Assembly: GCA_905234485.1 (NCBI GenBank)
Contig: CAJOHV010000001.1
Location: 43,744-107,743, forward strand
Reading direction: 5' to 3'
Length of the DNA stretch: 64,000 nt
Origin: an uncultured Bacteroidales bacterium
GTDB lineage: Bacteria; Bacteroidota; Bacteroidia; Bacteroidales; UBA932
Shown here: positions 52,295-61,001 of the stretch, one piece after another
Position numbering within the stretch: the stretch's first letter is position 1
How the letters are laid out: every line of letters starts with the position of its first letter
Translations under genes and position numbers: made by a program
The notes under the pieces: model-generated
What the model was told of the DNA's origin: nothing
The model's input: the letters and a program-made list of their open reading frames with translations, nothing else
The model's database searches: none

Positions 52295-54253
52295 TTATTC
52301 ACTTTTTGTCCAAGTCTGAGGGAGAGGATAAACCACTCCGTACGATCCATACGCTCCCTCATAGTCACCCTCCTGGATGACAGCCAGCACCTCAAAGCTC
52401 GTGAACGGATACCCGTTGTAGGAAAGCCCGGGCTGGATGTCAATGGCACCGTCGTCATTGATTTTACCGGTGAGGAGGATCAGGTCGGAGAGCTCCCCGT
52501 ACAGCCAGTAATCGCCATCGTCGTCGGGGATGGAGTAGCTTGCTTTCGGCCAGTCATATGTGAGGCCGTAAATTGACCATGTCCATTCCCTCAGCCTCTG
52601 GAAATAAACATTGAACGAGGAATCGCCCGTGTTGAAACGAGCCTTGAACTGATGCCCATTGTATTCTATGTTGATCTGCAGTCCGTCCTGGCTGATCGTG
52701 ATGGGAATAAAGCTTTCATCGTCAAGCCAATACATCCAGCTGCCGACGAAAGAATCGAGAGCTTCCGGAACATAGGCCTCAAGGAATTCCGCCTTTATCC
52801 ATTTGTCCCGAACATTCAGCGTGAGATGGTAGCGGCCGGGCTCGGAAATGGTCATGTCGGCCCCGTCGTACCAAACGGTGTACAGGAAGGGATTTTCCGA
52901 CTTCGGGAGCTGCGGTCCGCCTAAATTCTTGCTCCAGTCATGGTTGCAGCGGAATTTGAACTTCTCGCCCCAGTAGTCTATATCAATCGAATAGACTCCG
53001 GAAGACTCTCTTGTCATGTCGAAGTCCTCATCCCAGTTCGTGCCTTTGTATGTGCCGATCAGCGACCACACTTCGTCGTCGGGAGCGATGAAGAACACTT
53101 CATGCTCGGGGTCCACGTTCAAGACATATTCACCTGCCTTAAGCGCACTGAAGGGCTTTCCTCCCTGCACAAGGAGATTCTTTCCTTCGGATATGGCCGC
53201 ATCGGCATCACGGGCAAGGCCGAACACCAGCTCCATCCGACCGATGCGGTAGATGAGATCGTAAGTGTCCGATGTCCTTGCGGTGAAGCCGGTCTCGAAG
53301 TGCAGGCCTCCAAAGGAATCCTGCGTCATCAGGGTTTCGTCAACGCCATTCGTCCTCAGATACCAGTCGCCCTCGGTATGGAACTCGTCGGCCACAAACG
53401 CCCCAAACTGGGCGTCCGACTCCGGAGTCCATTCCGTGACATCCAAACTGATGGCAGTCGCGGCGTTTTTGTCTATGCTGAGACCTATGGAATACTGTCT
53501 GGCCGATTCCATGGTCACGCTCTCCCTGCTGGACTTGCAGACAATCTGCTCATCCTCGGCTGTAACCACCACTATCTCGAAATCGGCTTCCTGGGGAGGG
53601 ACAACCGCAACCCAGGTCCTGCCGCCGGAATAGGGCGAGCTCAGTTTTCCGGTGCGGATCATTCCCTTTTCACCGACGGTGGCCACGGGAGTTCCGTACC
53701 ATACGCCCACCCGGGCTTTGCCATAAACACCTCTGAGGTAGATGTCCTTGACGTCCACGTCCGAGTAATTCTCAATCACAACACGGGACATGCGATGTAT
53801 GAAATTGAGAGGAATGGTTTCGGCGTCGGCATAAGCCATAAAGTTGGCACCCATGAGATCCGATGCCGTGTAGGCTTCATGGGTAGACTGGTCCGGTTCC
53901 ACGGAGAAAACGTTGAGAGCCACCAGATCCACCCAGTCCTCTCTATAAGGATAGACCGCGAAGAAGCTCACCGGCGCAGTCTTGTCCATGTCTTCGGGCC
54001 AGACTATGCTGTGCTCGGGGATAAGCTCGTTGCCGGAGAATGTCATCTTCACATTCAGCTCATTCAACGGCTCTTCCACAAACAAGGACACGGCGTCGCC
54101 TAGCTCGAAAGATCTTTCCGTCGCCTTGGTGCCGAAGTACTCAAGGTTGGAAGTGAAGCGAAGGGCTTTGCTCTCAGAGACAGGACCCTCCTTCACGGTG
54201 CAGGAGGCAAGGGCCGCAAGGGCCGATATCGCAAAAAACTTATATAATTTCAT
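52295..54253 (-). CDS. Surface lipoprotein with fimbrillin-like and SusE/F-like domains
   Basis: 652 residues; lipobox LAALASC (Cys at residue 18). The N-terminal region (about 25-270) matches the next gene's fimbrillin-like pattern, including SNLEYFGTKATERSFELGD and HRMSRVVIENYS. A central module (about 395-500, VWSLIGTYKGTNWDEDFDM, FKFRCNHDWSKNLGG) has the aromatic pattern of SusE/SusF starch-binding repeats. The C-terminal domain ends WTKSE and is unassigned. It is third in the operon, 12 nt after the 1,005-residue gene and 18 nt before the 1,133-residue gene. Confidence 0.82.
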   Translation of the reverse strand: MKLYKFFAISALAALASCTVKEGPVSESKALRFTSNLEYFGTKATERSFELGDAVSLFVEEPLNELNVKMTFSGNELIPEHSIVWPEDMDKTAPVSFFAVYPYREDWVDLVALNVFSVEPDQSTHEAYTASDLMGANFMAYADAETIPLNFIHRMSRVVIENYSDVDVKDIYLRGVYGKARVGVWYGTPVATVGEKGMIRTGKLSSPYSGGRTWVAVVPPQEADFEIVVVTAEDEQIVCKSSRESVTMESARQYSIGLSIDKNAATAISLDVTEWTPESDAQFGAFVADEFHTEGDWYLRTNGVDETLMTQDSFGGLHFETGFTARTSDTYDLIYRIGRMELVFGLARDADAAISEGKNLLVQGGKPFSALKAGEYVLNVDPEHEVFFIAPDDEVWSLIGTYKGTNWDEDFDMTRESSGVYSIDIDYWGEKFKFRCNHDWSKNLGGPQLPKSENPFLYTVWYDGADMTISEPGRYHLTLNVRDKWIKAEFLEAYVPEALDSFVGSWMYWLDDESFIPITISQDGLQINIEYNGHQFKARFNTGDSSFNVYFQRLREWTWSIYGLTYDWPKASYSIPDDDGDYWLYGELSDLILLTGKINDDGAIDIQPGLSYNGYPFTSFEVLAVIQEGDYEGAYGSYGVVYPLPQTWTKSE

Positions 54254-54265
54254 AGCCTCTCTTCT

Positions 54266-57200
54266 TTATTCGTTAACACTCTTGACAACGGGAGCGCCCA
54301 TCGGGAGCGGGACCCTCTTGAACGGGAGGACTTTGCTTCTGGCCCGGACCGGTTCGCCCTGCTCCACTTCCACATAATTGGAACGCTTCGCGGGAGCAAA
54401 GGACGCAGGAGCCGATGCCGCAGCGGCGGCGTCGGGCATGACAAGCGTCCAGCCACCCATCATCCTCATCCAATTGTAGTAAGACCTTGTGTCCACAATG
54501 CGGCCGTAAGGCGCAATATTGTAAGCCCCGTCGGAAACTTCCTTGTTGTTCCTTATATACATATGAGAACCGGGGTGCTTTTCCGCAAGGTTGTAATGGG
54601 TGAGTTCCCATGCGCCTTTTTCGGTGTCCGGCTCATTCAGGCTCTTCTCCATGTATCCGGTCCTGAACGGCAGATAGTAGATGTAGGAAATGCCTTCGTC
54701 CTCCACGAATGTGAAGTCGAAGTCCCCGGAGTATCCGATGTAGACACCATCAAGATCGGGGTTTTCTTGGACCTGCGAAGGCCATGTGTTGCTCCAGTAG
54801 TCCGCATAAGGTTGCACGGCGCGATAGCGCTCGAGGCCCTGCGCCTTAAGGATGATCACGTTCCGGGTAAATCCTCCGGTGTTCCACATATCGTCAATCC
54901 AGGTCCCTTCTCCCACTTCTTCCCACACGGACGGAGCCTTTTCCGTCTTCAGAGGGGCCGAAGTCCAGAAGGGATTGCCGTTTATGTCGTTGCCGGCAGC
55001 TATTATCAGATACTCAGTGTCCGGCTCGAGGGAGTCCACGGAGAAGTCTCCGCCGGCCGTGTCTGAGACAAAGCTCATGTAGCCGCTCTTCCAGTAATTG
55101 CCGTTCATCGCGAGGGAGTAGTAGTCGTCCTCCGTGATGCCAGACTCAATGGCCGCGGCCTGTGAGATGGCCGTGACTCCGATCACGCTGGAATAAGGAA
55201 GATCCACATGCATTGTTGCAACGCTTTCCGGGAATGCGGGATGCACAGAAACGGCGGACAAGGTCAGAGGACCGGCTTCCGGAACCTCACTGCCAGGAAT
55301 CTCCACTGTAAAATAATTATAGTAGTACGCCCAGAAATCCGTTCCCGGGGCCGATGCATAGAAGAATCCGGTGTAGCGTCCGTTCTGGAAAATGGGGATC
55401 CTCACCTCGGAGGTCTTTCCGGGAACTAGGTCCGGAACCGTCTCGCCGGCGCCCTGCCTGAAGGCGGGAAGAATATCGGCCTCGATCTCCTGATATGAAG
55501 GCCTGCCCTGGAAAAACATGTAGCGGACATCGGTCACATCCATTGAGGGAGTAATGGTAAAGCTGGCAAAACGTATTCCGTCATCTTCCACGATTCCGTT
55601 GAAGGAATACTCGAAATCAAGGACCGGCTCTCTCGTTGCTCCGGGAAGGACAAGCTGGAAAGCGTCGTTCTGGTTCATCGGAGCGGTCTCTTTGGAGTTC
55701 GTGTAATATGCAGTCAGTTCTCCGAGACGGATGACGCCATTATTGAGAGAGCCGTACTGCTCCCCGTCCTCCATAATCTCGGGAACACTGGAATAGACAT
55801 AGAACTCACGTGAGTTGTAATCGTTCCACCACCAGGGCTCCCTGAAGTTGGATGTAGGACGCAGGAATATTTTCTGGGGATCTCTGGCATCGATGATGAT
55901 CTGGTAAGGCCAATTGTCAAGAGGCAGATTCTCAAAAGCATTCTCCAGCATGTAAAGGCCGGGGGTGTTCTTTTCCTCGTACAGCCTTCCCTTCGACAGT
56001 GCGGGAGTGATTCCATACTCGCCCCAGAACATGCCCTGAACAACCTCCACTTCATCAACGTATTCGAAATCGAGGTTCTCTGGTTCATAGACAAGGACAC
56101 CCCTGTCCGGGTAGAACCATACTCCGAGAGGTCCCTCATAACCCGAAAGTTCAAACCAACCCCGGTTGTCCACAGGCCAGGTGTTGTTGTTTTCCCATAT
56201 TCCCTGGGGCACCTGAAGGTTGCAGCCGTAGAAATAATTATTGTATTCCGACAGGACATAGAACCAGTTGCCGCTGCGGTAATATGGGATTGCGGCATAG
56301 AAAGCGCCCGGAGCCTTCTCCTCCATGGGAATGACAAACCGGTTGGTGGAATTCATGAAGGACAGCCTGTAGCCTCCGCGCACACCCACTTCCGCATCCG
56401 TAAAACGAAATGATCCGCCTTCTTCCCAGCCAGAGATTGAAATCTCGAATTCGACTTGATTGCCGATCTTGATTTCCGGGATGACTATGGTACCGTGGCT
56501 CTGCTTTCCGGGCTTGAAGTCCGCGACTGCGTAGAAGATCTCAGTCCTTCCGGAGGTAAGGGTCGCGACAACCGCAAAATGTGTTTCTTCCTGAGGAGGA
56601 ACTATCAGGGAGAAGTATTGGCTGCCGGAAGCATCTTCCAGAGTGGCCGGATAGAAATAACGGTCTTCGTACCCTTCGCCGGACGAACCTTTGGCCTTCA
56701 GGGCGTCGCAGTCGATTATGGCATCGGGGCGGAAGCCCGTCAGGAAGATTTCCTTGACGGCTTCTCCGCTTCGGTTGTCGATCTTGACCAGGAGCTTCGA
56801 AAGGAGGTGGTCAAAGGTCAGATGCACTTCCGCGTCCTCCGGGCCGGCTTCTGTGACTGCAGCCATGAGGTCGTTGCGGGTGTACTTCGCGTGGGAGCTC
56901 TGGTCATAGCTCACGGGGAAAACTGCCTCGCCGGAGAGAGACTGGAGTTCCGCATTGTAAGGATAATATCCTTTGAATACAGACTTGGCGGTCTGGCCCT
57001 CTGCCCAGAACAGCTCACCGTCAAGGACAAGCTTTCTGCCGTCGGCGACCATCAGCATGTTGTTGACATTAAGGGGTGTCCCCACGAACAGACCGAGGGA
57101 GTCCCCTTTTTCAAATGCGTTATCAGTCGCCTTGGTGGCATTGTATCCGCCAACCGAGGCGGTGATAAGGACAGCCCTTGGCTTCGAAGACTGAATGTCT

Positions 57201-57283
57201 TCCTTAATATCATTGCAGCTTGAAACTGCCGCTACGGCAAGAAGTGCCGTTGCAATCCATAATATCTTTTTCATAGCTGCCAT
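54266..57283 (-). CDS. Large surface lipoprotein with fimbrillin-like N-terminal domain
   Basis: 1,005 residues; signal peptide with lipobox (AAVSSC, Cys at about residue 23). ATG 57283 is taken, but the ATG three codons on (MKKILW) is equally plausible. Residues about 35-300 show the fimbrillin-like layout shared with the two downstream genes (GGYNATKATDNAFEKGDSLG; FDHLLSKLLVKIDNRS; VPPQEETHFAVVA). The rest is beta-rich, with repeated Tyr/Trp-rich stretches and no enzyme motif; the C-terminus is Ala/Pro-rich then basic. It follows the BACON gene by 2 nt. Confidence 0.8.
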   Translation of the reverse strand: MAAMKKILWIATALLAVAAVSSCNDIKEDIQSSKPRAVLITASVGGYNATKATDNAFEKGDSLGLFVGTPLNVNNMLMVADGRKLVLDGELFWAEGQTAKSVFKGYYPYNAELQSLSGEAVFPVSYDQSSHAKYTRNDLMAAVTEAGPEDAEVHLTFDHLLSKLLVKIDNRSGEAVKEIFLTGFRPDAIIDCDALKAKGSSGEGYEDRYFYPATLEDASGSQYFSLIVPPQEETHFAVVATLTSGRTEIFYAVADFKPGKQSHGTIVIPEIKIGNQVEFEISISGWEEGGSFRFTDAEVGVRGGYRLSFMNSTNRFVIPMEEKAPGAFYAAIPYYRSGNWFYVLSEYNNYFYGCNLQVPQGIWENNNTWPVDNRGWFELSGYEGPLGVWFYPDRGVLVYEPENLDFEYVDEVEVVQGMFWGEYGITPALSKGRLYEEKNTPGLYMLENAFENLPLDNWPYQIIIDARDPQKIFLRPTSNFREPWWWNDYNSREFYVYSSVPEIMEDGEQYGSLNNGVIRLGELTAYYTNSKETAPMNQNDAFQLVLPGATREPVLDFEYSFNGIVEDDGIRFASFTITPSMDVTDVRYMFFQGRPSYQEIEADILPAFRQGAGETVPDLVPGKTSEVRIPIFQNGRYTGFFYASAPGTDFWAYYYNYFTVEIPGSEVPEAGPLTLSAVSVHPAFPESVATMHVDLPYSSVIGVTAISQAAAIESGITEDDYYSLAMNGNYWKSGYMSFVSDTAGGDFSVDSLEPDTEYLIIAAGNDINGNPFWTSAPLKTEKAPSVWEEVGEGTWIDDMWNTGGFTRNVIILKAQGLERYRAVQPYADYWSNTWPSQVQENPDLDGVYIGYSGDFDFTFVEDEGISYIYYLPFRTGYMEKSLNEPDTEKGAWELTHYNLAEKHPGSHMYIRNNKEVSDGAYNIAPYGRIVDTRSYYNWMRMMGGWTLVMPDAAAAASAPASFAPAKRSNYVEVEQGEPVRARSKVLPFKRVPLPMGAPVVKSVNE

Positions 57284-57285
57284 GT

Positions 57286-58539
57286 TTAATCCTGATTAAA
57301 AATCACGTCTCCGCCATCGCCCCAGTCATTTACGTCTCCGCCGACACCGCCGACGGGATTCTCCGCCGCCTCCTGCGAGACAGCAATGGTGACAGAGGCC
57401 TGGTCGCCGGCGGAAATTGTGACGGTAGCCGTGCGGACTTCGTAAGTATCATTGGCGGCGACGGTGCCCACGACCGACACGGTGCCGCCGTCACCGGAAG
57501 CGGGTGCAAGGGTTATCCATGCAACACCGGCCGTCGCAGTCCATGCCATATTGGATGTCACGGTGAATCTGAATTCTCCGCCCTCCGCAGGCAGTTGAGC
57601 GCTTGTCGGGGACGCTTCGAGAACGGGAGTCGCGCCTTTCTGCTTCACTGCAAATTCCGCAGTGAGGCCTTCCGAGCGGAACACCACCTTTCCTTCCCTG
57701 GCGCTGACGACCGTGTTCTCAGATACGGAGATCACCACCTTGGCGCCGGCGTCTCCGCTGGCGGGTGACACCGCGATCCAACTCTCGGAAGCCTCCGCCG
57801 TCCAGGCGTAATTGGCAGACAGCTGCACTGTGACTCTTCCGGCGGCGGCATCAAACTCAGTCTGATTAGAACCTAAGGTAAGATAAGCAGGCTCCGGTGC
57901 GGCATCCTGCTGCACTGGAATCTCCACCTTGAGGCTCTCGCAGGTGAAGACCACCTTGGTAGAGCGCGAAGATGTAAGCTTGCTCTCTGCAACGGTCACG
58001 GTGAGCGTGCTTGTGCCGGCAGCGCCACTAGCCGGAGACAGGGTTACCCAGTCGTCTGCGCAGGCGGCCGACCATGCGTAGTTGGCCTCAACGCTCACGG
58101 AGAGAGTCGCTCCGGCGTAAGGAGCGGAAAGCGACTTGGGCGACAGCGTCAGGGACGGGGTCGGAGGTGCGGGTTTTCCGGGCTGGATCACAATGAAGGT
58201 TTCACTGTACTCCGGTTCATCAACGGACACCTTGACGGTGCCGGTCCTTTCCGTCTCCGAGGGATTGGCATCTGCGGACACCGTGAGTACAACCTCCCCT
58301 GCCTCACCGGATGCGGGATTGATGTGCATCCAGTCGGCGGAGGGTTCTGCCTTCCAGGCAATGGGGGAAGTGAACTTGACAGTTTCCCTTCCGCCGTCTG
58401 CCGGGATAGTCACCTCTTTGGGAGATACGCTGAAGTTCACGGTGATGTCTGGAACATCCTCACATGACACCAGCGCGGAGGAGACCAGAAGCATCCCCAG
58501 CAGCCCCCAAAAGAATTTTTGCTTTAAAATTGGAATCAT
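57286..58539 (-). CDS. BACON-repeat lipoprotein
   Basis: 417 residues from ATG 58539; an upstream frame extension lacks a signal peptide, whereas this start gives one with lipobox LVSC (Cys at about residue 26). Four BACON-type Ig-like repeats follow, each with a conserved Trp and a PASGxxG turn (WMHINPASGEAG, WVTLSPASGAAG, WIAVSPASGDAG, WITLAPASGDGG). BACON domains bind carbohydrate or mucin or act as spacers on surface proteins. The tail is Gly/Asp-rich. First gene of the operon, 2 nt from the next. Confidence 0.88.
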   Translation of the reverse strand: MIPILKQKFFWGLLGMLLVSSALVSCEDVPDITVNFSVSPKEVTIPADGGRETVKFTSPIAWKAEPSADWMHINPASGEAGEVVLTVSADANPSETERTGTVKVSVDEPEYSETFIVIQPGKPAPPTPSLTLSPKSLSAPYAGATLSVSVEANYAWSAACADDWVTLSPASGAAGTSTLTVTVAESKLTSSRSTKVVFTCESLKVEIPVQQDAAPEPAYLTLGSNQTEFDAAAGRVTVQLSANYAWTAEASESWIAVSPASGDAGAKVVISVSENTVVSAREGKVVFRSEGLTAEFAVKQKGATPVLEASPTSAQLPAEGGEFRFTVTSNMAWTATAGVAWITLAPASGDGGTVSVVGTVAANDTYEVRTATVTISAGDQASVTIAVSQEAAENPVGGVGGDVNDWGDGGDVIFNQD

Positions 58540-58632
58540 ATTGTGGGTTATTGTCTCAAGTTTCACAATCGAAATCTCGTCATTCCTCACGAAGTTATGT
58601 GATAATTTAGAATTGTGCAACATAGCCGATAG

Positions 58633-58669
58633 CAAAGATGTATCGTCTTTAGGATAATGTGTGTACAAA
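58633..58669 (-). promoter_or_regulatory. Possible promoter of the surface-lipoprotein operon
   Basis: CATCTTTG (58640-58633) differs from TAnnTTTG at the first position, and TTTG lies at 58669-58666 with a 25-nt spacer, longer than the usual 19-21. The leader would be about 90 nt. Weak assignment. Confidence 0.3.
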
Positions 58670-58675
58670 AGCCAG

Positions 58676-58712
58676 TGCGGGTGATGTCCGTTTCAGACGG
58701 ACATCACCCGCA
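58676..58712 (-). terminator. Terminator after the SGNH hydrolase gene
   Basis: A 16-bp perfect stem, TGCGGGTGATGTCCGT (58676-58691) with 58697-58712, around TTCAG. On the minus strand it lies 21 nt past the hydrolase stop and a CTTTTG follows. It also insulates the lipoprotein operon promoter. Confidence 0.75.
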
Positions 58713-58732
58713 GTTAGAGGCGAAAATAATCG

Positions 58733-59398
58733 TTAAAGTGCCTTTTTGATGATGGCTTCCATCACCTCATAGCCAGGGAGGGTGGGATGGATGCCGTCGT
58801 TGGTGTAGGAGGGGTTGAGGGAACGGCCGTCGGGGGCGACCATGGCTGAGAAGTAGTCGACATACTTGATTTTGTTAGCCTCGGCGTAGGCTTTGAGGCG
58901 AGCGTTGAGGCTGGCGACCTTCTCGGCGGAGTCGGTAACTTCCTTGCGCCAGGGGAACGCTGCGGCGGGAAGGACTGAGCACAGGATTGGACGGATCTTG
59001 TTCGCCTTCGCAAGCTCGACCATGGTGACTATGTTGCCGAAGGTGTAGTCTTCGTTGTACTCGCCCTGATTGAGGGCGATGTCGTTGCAGCCGCAAAGGA
59101 TCACGACAGTCTTGGGCTTAAGGTCGATAACGTCGCGCCTGAAGCGAAGAACCATCTGGGCGGTCACCTCGCCGCTGATGCCGCGCTCGACCATCTTGTC
59201 GTTGTCAAAAAAGCCCGGGGTTCCCTTCGTCCCCCAGCCCTCGGTGATTGAGTCGCCCATAAAGACGACGCGGCCACGGGTTCCTGCAGGGACGGTGGAA
59301 TTCTCGCCGTCGAACCAATGGTAGTGGACAAAATTCTGGGCCGAAAGGCCGAAGACGGACAGCATCGCTGCCGCGATGGTGATTATTAGTTTACGCAT
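58733..59398 (-). CDS. Secreted SGNH/GDSL hydrolase
   Basis: A 221-residue exported esterase-type hydrolase; signal peptide ends near residue 20 (GLSAQ). Block I is VVFMGDSITEGWG with Ser50, block II GISGEVTAQM, block III CGCNDIALNQ, block V NDGIHPTLPGY with the catalytic Asp and His. Relatives deacetylate glycans or cleave platelet-activating-factor-like esters. A second copy of its last 25 residues is present as a remnant on the other strand at 61002-61079. It is 9 nt downstream of the acidic-tailed gene. Confidence 0.93.
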   Translation of the reverse strand: MRKLIITIAAAMLSVFGLSAQNFVHYHWFDGENSTVPAGTRGRVVFMGDSITEGWGTKGTPGFFDNDKMVERGISGEVTAQMVLRFRRDVIDLKPKTVVILCGCNDIALNQGEYNEDYTFGNIVTMVELAKANKIRPILCSVLPAAAFPWRKEVTDSAEKVASLNARLKAYAEANKIKYVDYFSAMVAPDGRSLNPSYTNDGIHPTLPGYEVMEAIIKKAL

Positions 59399-59407
59399 AT
59401 CAGATGG

Positions 59408-59998
59408 TTATTCGTTTTCGTCGTAGATCTCCTCAGTTTCGTCGTCTCCTTCTTCATCCTCGTCATCTTCCTCGTCTTCCTCGTCTTCCTCGTCTTCAAG
59501 ATCCTCGTCGTCTTCATCGTCATCTCCGCCGAGGAGCATCTCGAGAGCGCTCTTCTCGCCGGGAAGCTTACGCTTTTCCTGAGGGAGGTCTTCGAAGGCG
59601 ACATAGCCGTTCTCAAACTCGATGGGAAGGGGACCCTTCATGTCGTTCATGAGCGTCGGGACGGTTACTTTATTGCCAGTCTCTTCTCCTTCAAGGGTGA
59701 TAATCACCTTTTTCTTGGCTTTGGTGTCGTAGAAATACTCGAAGTGGTCGGCCCCCGCCTTCACGGCCTTTTCCACGGCGATTTCGTCGACCATCCCGAA
59801 ACCGAGATTGACCAGGGCATAGCGGGCGAGGACTTCTTCGCCCGACATGGCCTTGAAGAGGATAGGCTGGTCTGTCGGGAACTCGAGGTCGGCCTGAAGC
59901 TGCTTGTGGAAGCTGTAGAATGTGTTGGCAGAATTGACCTTGTAGATTCTGTAGAAGCCCTTGATGCCGGGTAGTGTGACGCGGAACTGATAAATCAT
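59408..59998 (-). CDS. pRiA4b ORF-3-like protein with acidic tail
   Basis: 196 residues from ATG 59998. The first 110 residues (MIYQFRVTLPGIKGFYRIYK; HFEYFYDTKAKKKVIITLEG) resemble the IS1096/pRiA4b ORF-3 fold, whose role is unknown. The last 45 residues are almost entirely Asp and Glu, encoded by GAA/GAC-type repeats. Longer in-frame starts up to 60136 lie in hairpin-rich DNA and lack homology. TATCTTCG, one base off the -7 consensus, ends 5 nt before the ATG. Probably cotranscribed with the SGNH hydrolase. Confidence 0.7.
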   Translation of the reverse strand: MIYQFRVTLPGIKGFYRIYKVNSANTFYSFHKQLQADLEFPTDQPILFKAMSGEEVLARYALVNLGFGMVDEIAVEKAVKAGADHFEYFYDTKAKKKVIITLEGEETGNKVTVPTLMNDMKGPLPIEFENGYVAFEDLPQEKRKLPGEKSALEMLLGGDDDEDDEDLEDEEDEEDEEDDEDEEGDDETEEIYDENE

Positions 59999-60056
59999 AA
60001 CACGAAGATAGCAAAGAAAAGTCAAACACGATTCATTTTTGCTAAAAATGAGAGAT

Positions 60057-60555
60057 TCGCTCGCCTGTCCGTATTTTCTCGCTTCGCGCCAAAATACCCG
60101 CCCCGGCCGGTCGGCCCGGGTTTTTGGCGAAGACAAATACGGAACCGACGCACGAGCGAGAGAAGAAGGTACTAGTATCTTCTTCCGAGCGAGAAGGAGG
60201 CGAGCGAAGCTAAAGGGAGGAAGGCCGCAGGGGGCTCGGGGGAAGGACGCTTTCCCCGTATGAATAAAGACACAGGCCGCGAGGTGGCGAGCGGCCGGTA
60301 CTGCAAGTCCCCCGGCTTCGGGGTCGCCGGGGGACTAATCCTCAATGTCGTAGCGCGAATCACGGGGACAAAGTACCCATCGCGCAAGCTGAGCCGCTCC
60401 CTCGAGCTCGGCGCAGCGCGATCGAGGGTTGGACATTGGAGTATTGAGGTCTTGAGCGTGGCTATCACCCCCTGCGAAAGGGGTCATGGGAGCGAAAAAG
60501 GCCCAAAACGTGGCTATCACCCTTCAACACACGGGCGGTAGCCACGCGAAGGGAA
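60057..60555. other. Hairpin-rich gene-free region, possible structured RNA or mobile palindromes
   Basis: No believable gene. A 103-bp inverted repeat opens it: TCGCTCG (60057-60063)/CGAGCGA (60153-60159), CCGTATTT/AAATACGG, CTTCGC-g-CCAAAA/TTTTTGGCGAAG and a GC-rich tip. Then GAAGAAGGTACTAGTATCTT (60163 onward), AGTCCCCCGGC (60306-60316)/GCCGGGGGACT (60326-60336), CCTCAATGTC (60340-60349) against GACATTG and ATTGAGG near 60432-60449, an inner CCTCGA/TCGAGG stem, ACCCCC-TGCGAAA-GGGGT, and CGTGGCTATCACCC twice (about 60456 and 60499), the second pairing with GGTAGCCACG at 60537-60546. I could not match it to RNase P, tmRNA, SRP or 6S RNA. Confidence 0.5.
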
Positions 60556-60641
60556 CTGGACGATGAGAACATTCCGGAAAAGGGTGAGGTACCGCACTGG
60601 CGGCGTGGAAGATAAGTAGCTAACACACAGGGGGATAAGTG

Positions 60642-60673
60642 AATTAGGTCCTTTGATTTTGACAGACCTAATT
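60642..60673. other. Isolated 9-bp hairpin
   Basis: AATTAGGTC (60642-60650) pairs perfectly with GACCTAATT (60665-60673) around a T-rich 14-nt loop. It lies between the structured region and the repeat array. A terminator or an operator are both possible. Confidence 0.4.
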
Positions 60674-60763
60674 TGATGATTTTACTGATAATCAGGAGGT
60701 TATCTCCCACGCTGAAGTACGAAGTTGATGAAAGTGTGCGATTTGGGCTTCTGCCACACCAGG

Positions 60764-60932
60764 GCGCGCAAGGTGGAAGAAAAGGGGCGACACCTTGTGC
60801 GCTAGAAGGCATGTGATGGGGTTTTGCGCGCAAGGTCCGCGTGTTAGAATTCCACCTTGTGCAAAAACAGCGGTGACCTTACGCAAATGTATCTGGGACC
60901 TTCCGCAAACGCGTGGGTGACCTTCCGCAAAT
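60764..60932. repeat. Imperfect array of an ACCTTnYGC motif in both orientations
   Basis: Seven short related units: GCGCGCAAGGTGGA (60764), GACACCTTGTGCGC (60789), GCGCGCAAGGTCC (60826), TCCACCTTGTGCAAAA (60851), GGTGACCTTACGCAAAT (60872), GGGACCTTCCGCAAAC (60895) and GGTGACCTTCCGCAAAT (60916). The first three alternate in orientation, and the last four are direct at 20-23-nt spacing. No coding sequence lies underneath. Confidence 0.6.
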
Positions 60933-60967
60933 AAGGGCAGGAGACGTCCGCGGAAGGGAAAAATAGA

Positions 60968-60997
60968 ACTACTCTGCGGAAATTTCCGCGGAGTAGT
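60968..60997. other. 15-bp palindrome beside the hydrolase remnant
   Basis: ACTACTCTGCGGAAA is followed directly by TTTCCGCGGAGTAGT; all 15 positions pair with one G-U. It is immediately upstream of the SGNH remnant and could mark a recombination end or act as a terminator. Confidence 0.45.
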
Positions 60998-61001
60998 ATG
61001 A

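Noticed and set aside
57286-58668. Longer BACON protein starting at 58668
   Set aside because: It would bury the signal peptide and lipobox behind 43 residues and start upstream of the candidate promoter.
59408-60136. Longer pRiA4b-like protein from 60136
   Set aside because: The extra 46 residues come from the 60057-60159 inverted repeat; homology starts at MIYQFRV.
60172-60468. Minus-strand 98-residue open frame in the hairpin-rich region
   Set aside because: Its sequence follows from repeats and palindromes, with Ser/Arg/Pro-rich low-complexity content. It has no signal peptide, motif or neighbour support. The frames at 60260-60541 and 60692-61009 were rejected for the same reasons.
60057-60620. 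RNase P RNA, tmRNA or SRP RNA
   Set aside because: A GAGGAAGGCC stretch recalls the RNase P core, but the partner ACAGAA region is missing. No tRNA-like acceptor end or SRP GGAA-loop domain was found.
60764-60932. CRISPR array
   Set aside because: Units are only 12-16 bp, imperfect and in mixed orientation, spacers are too short, and no cas gene is present in the window.
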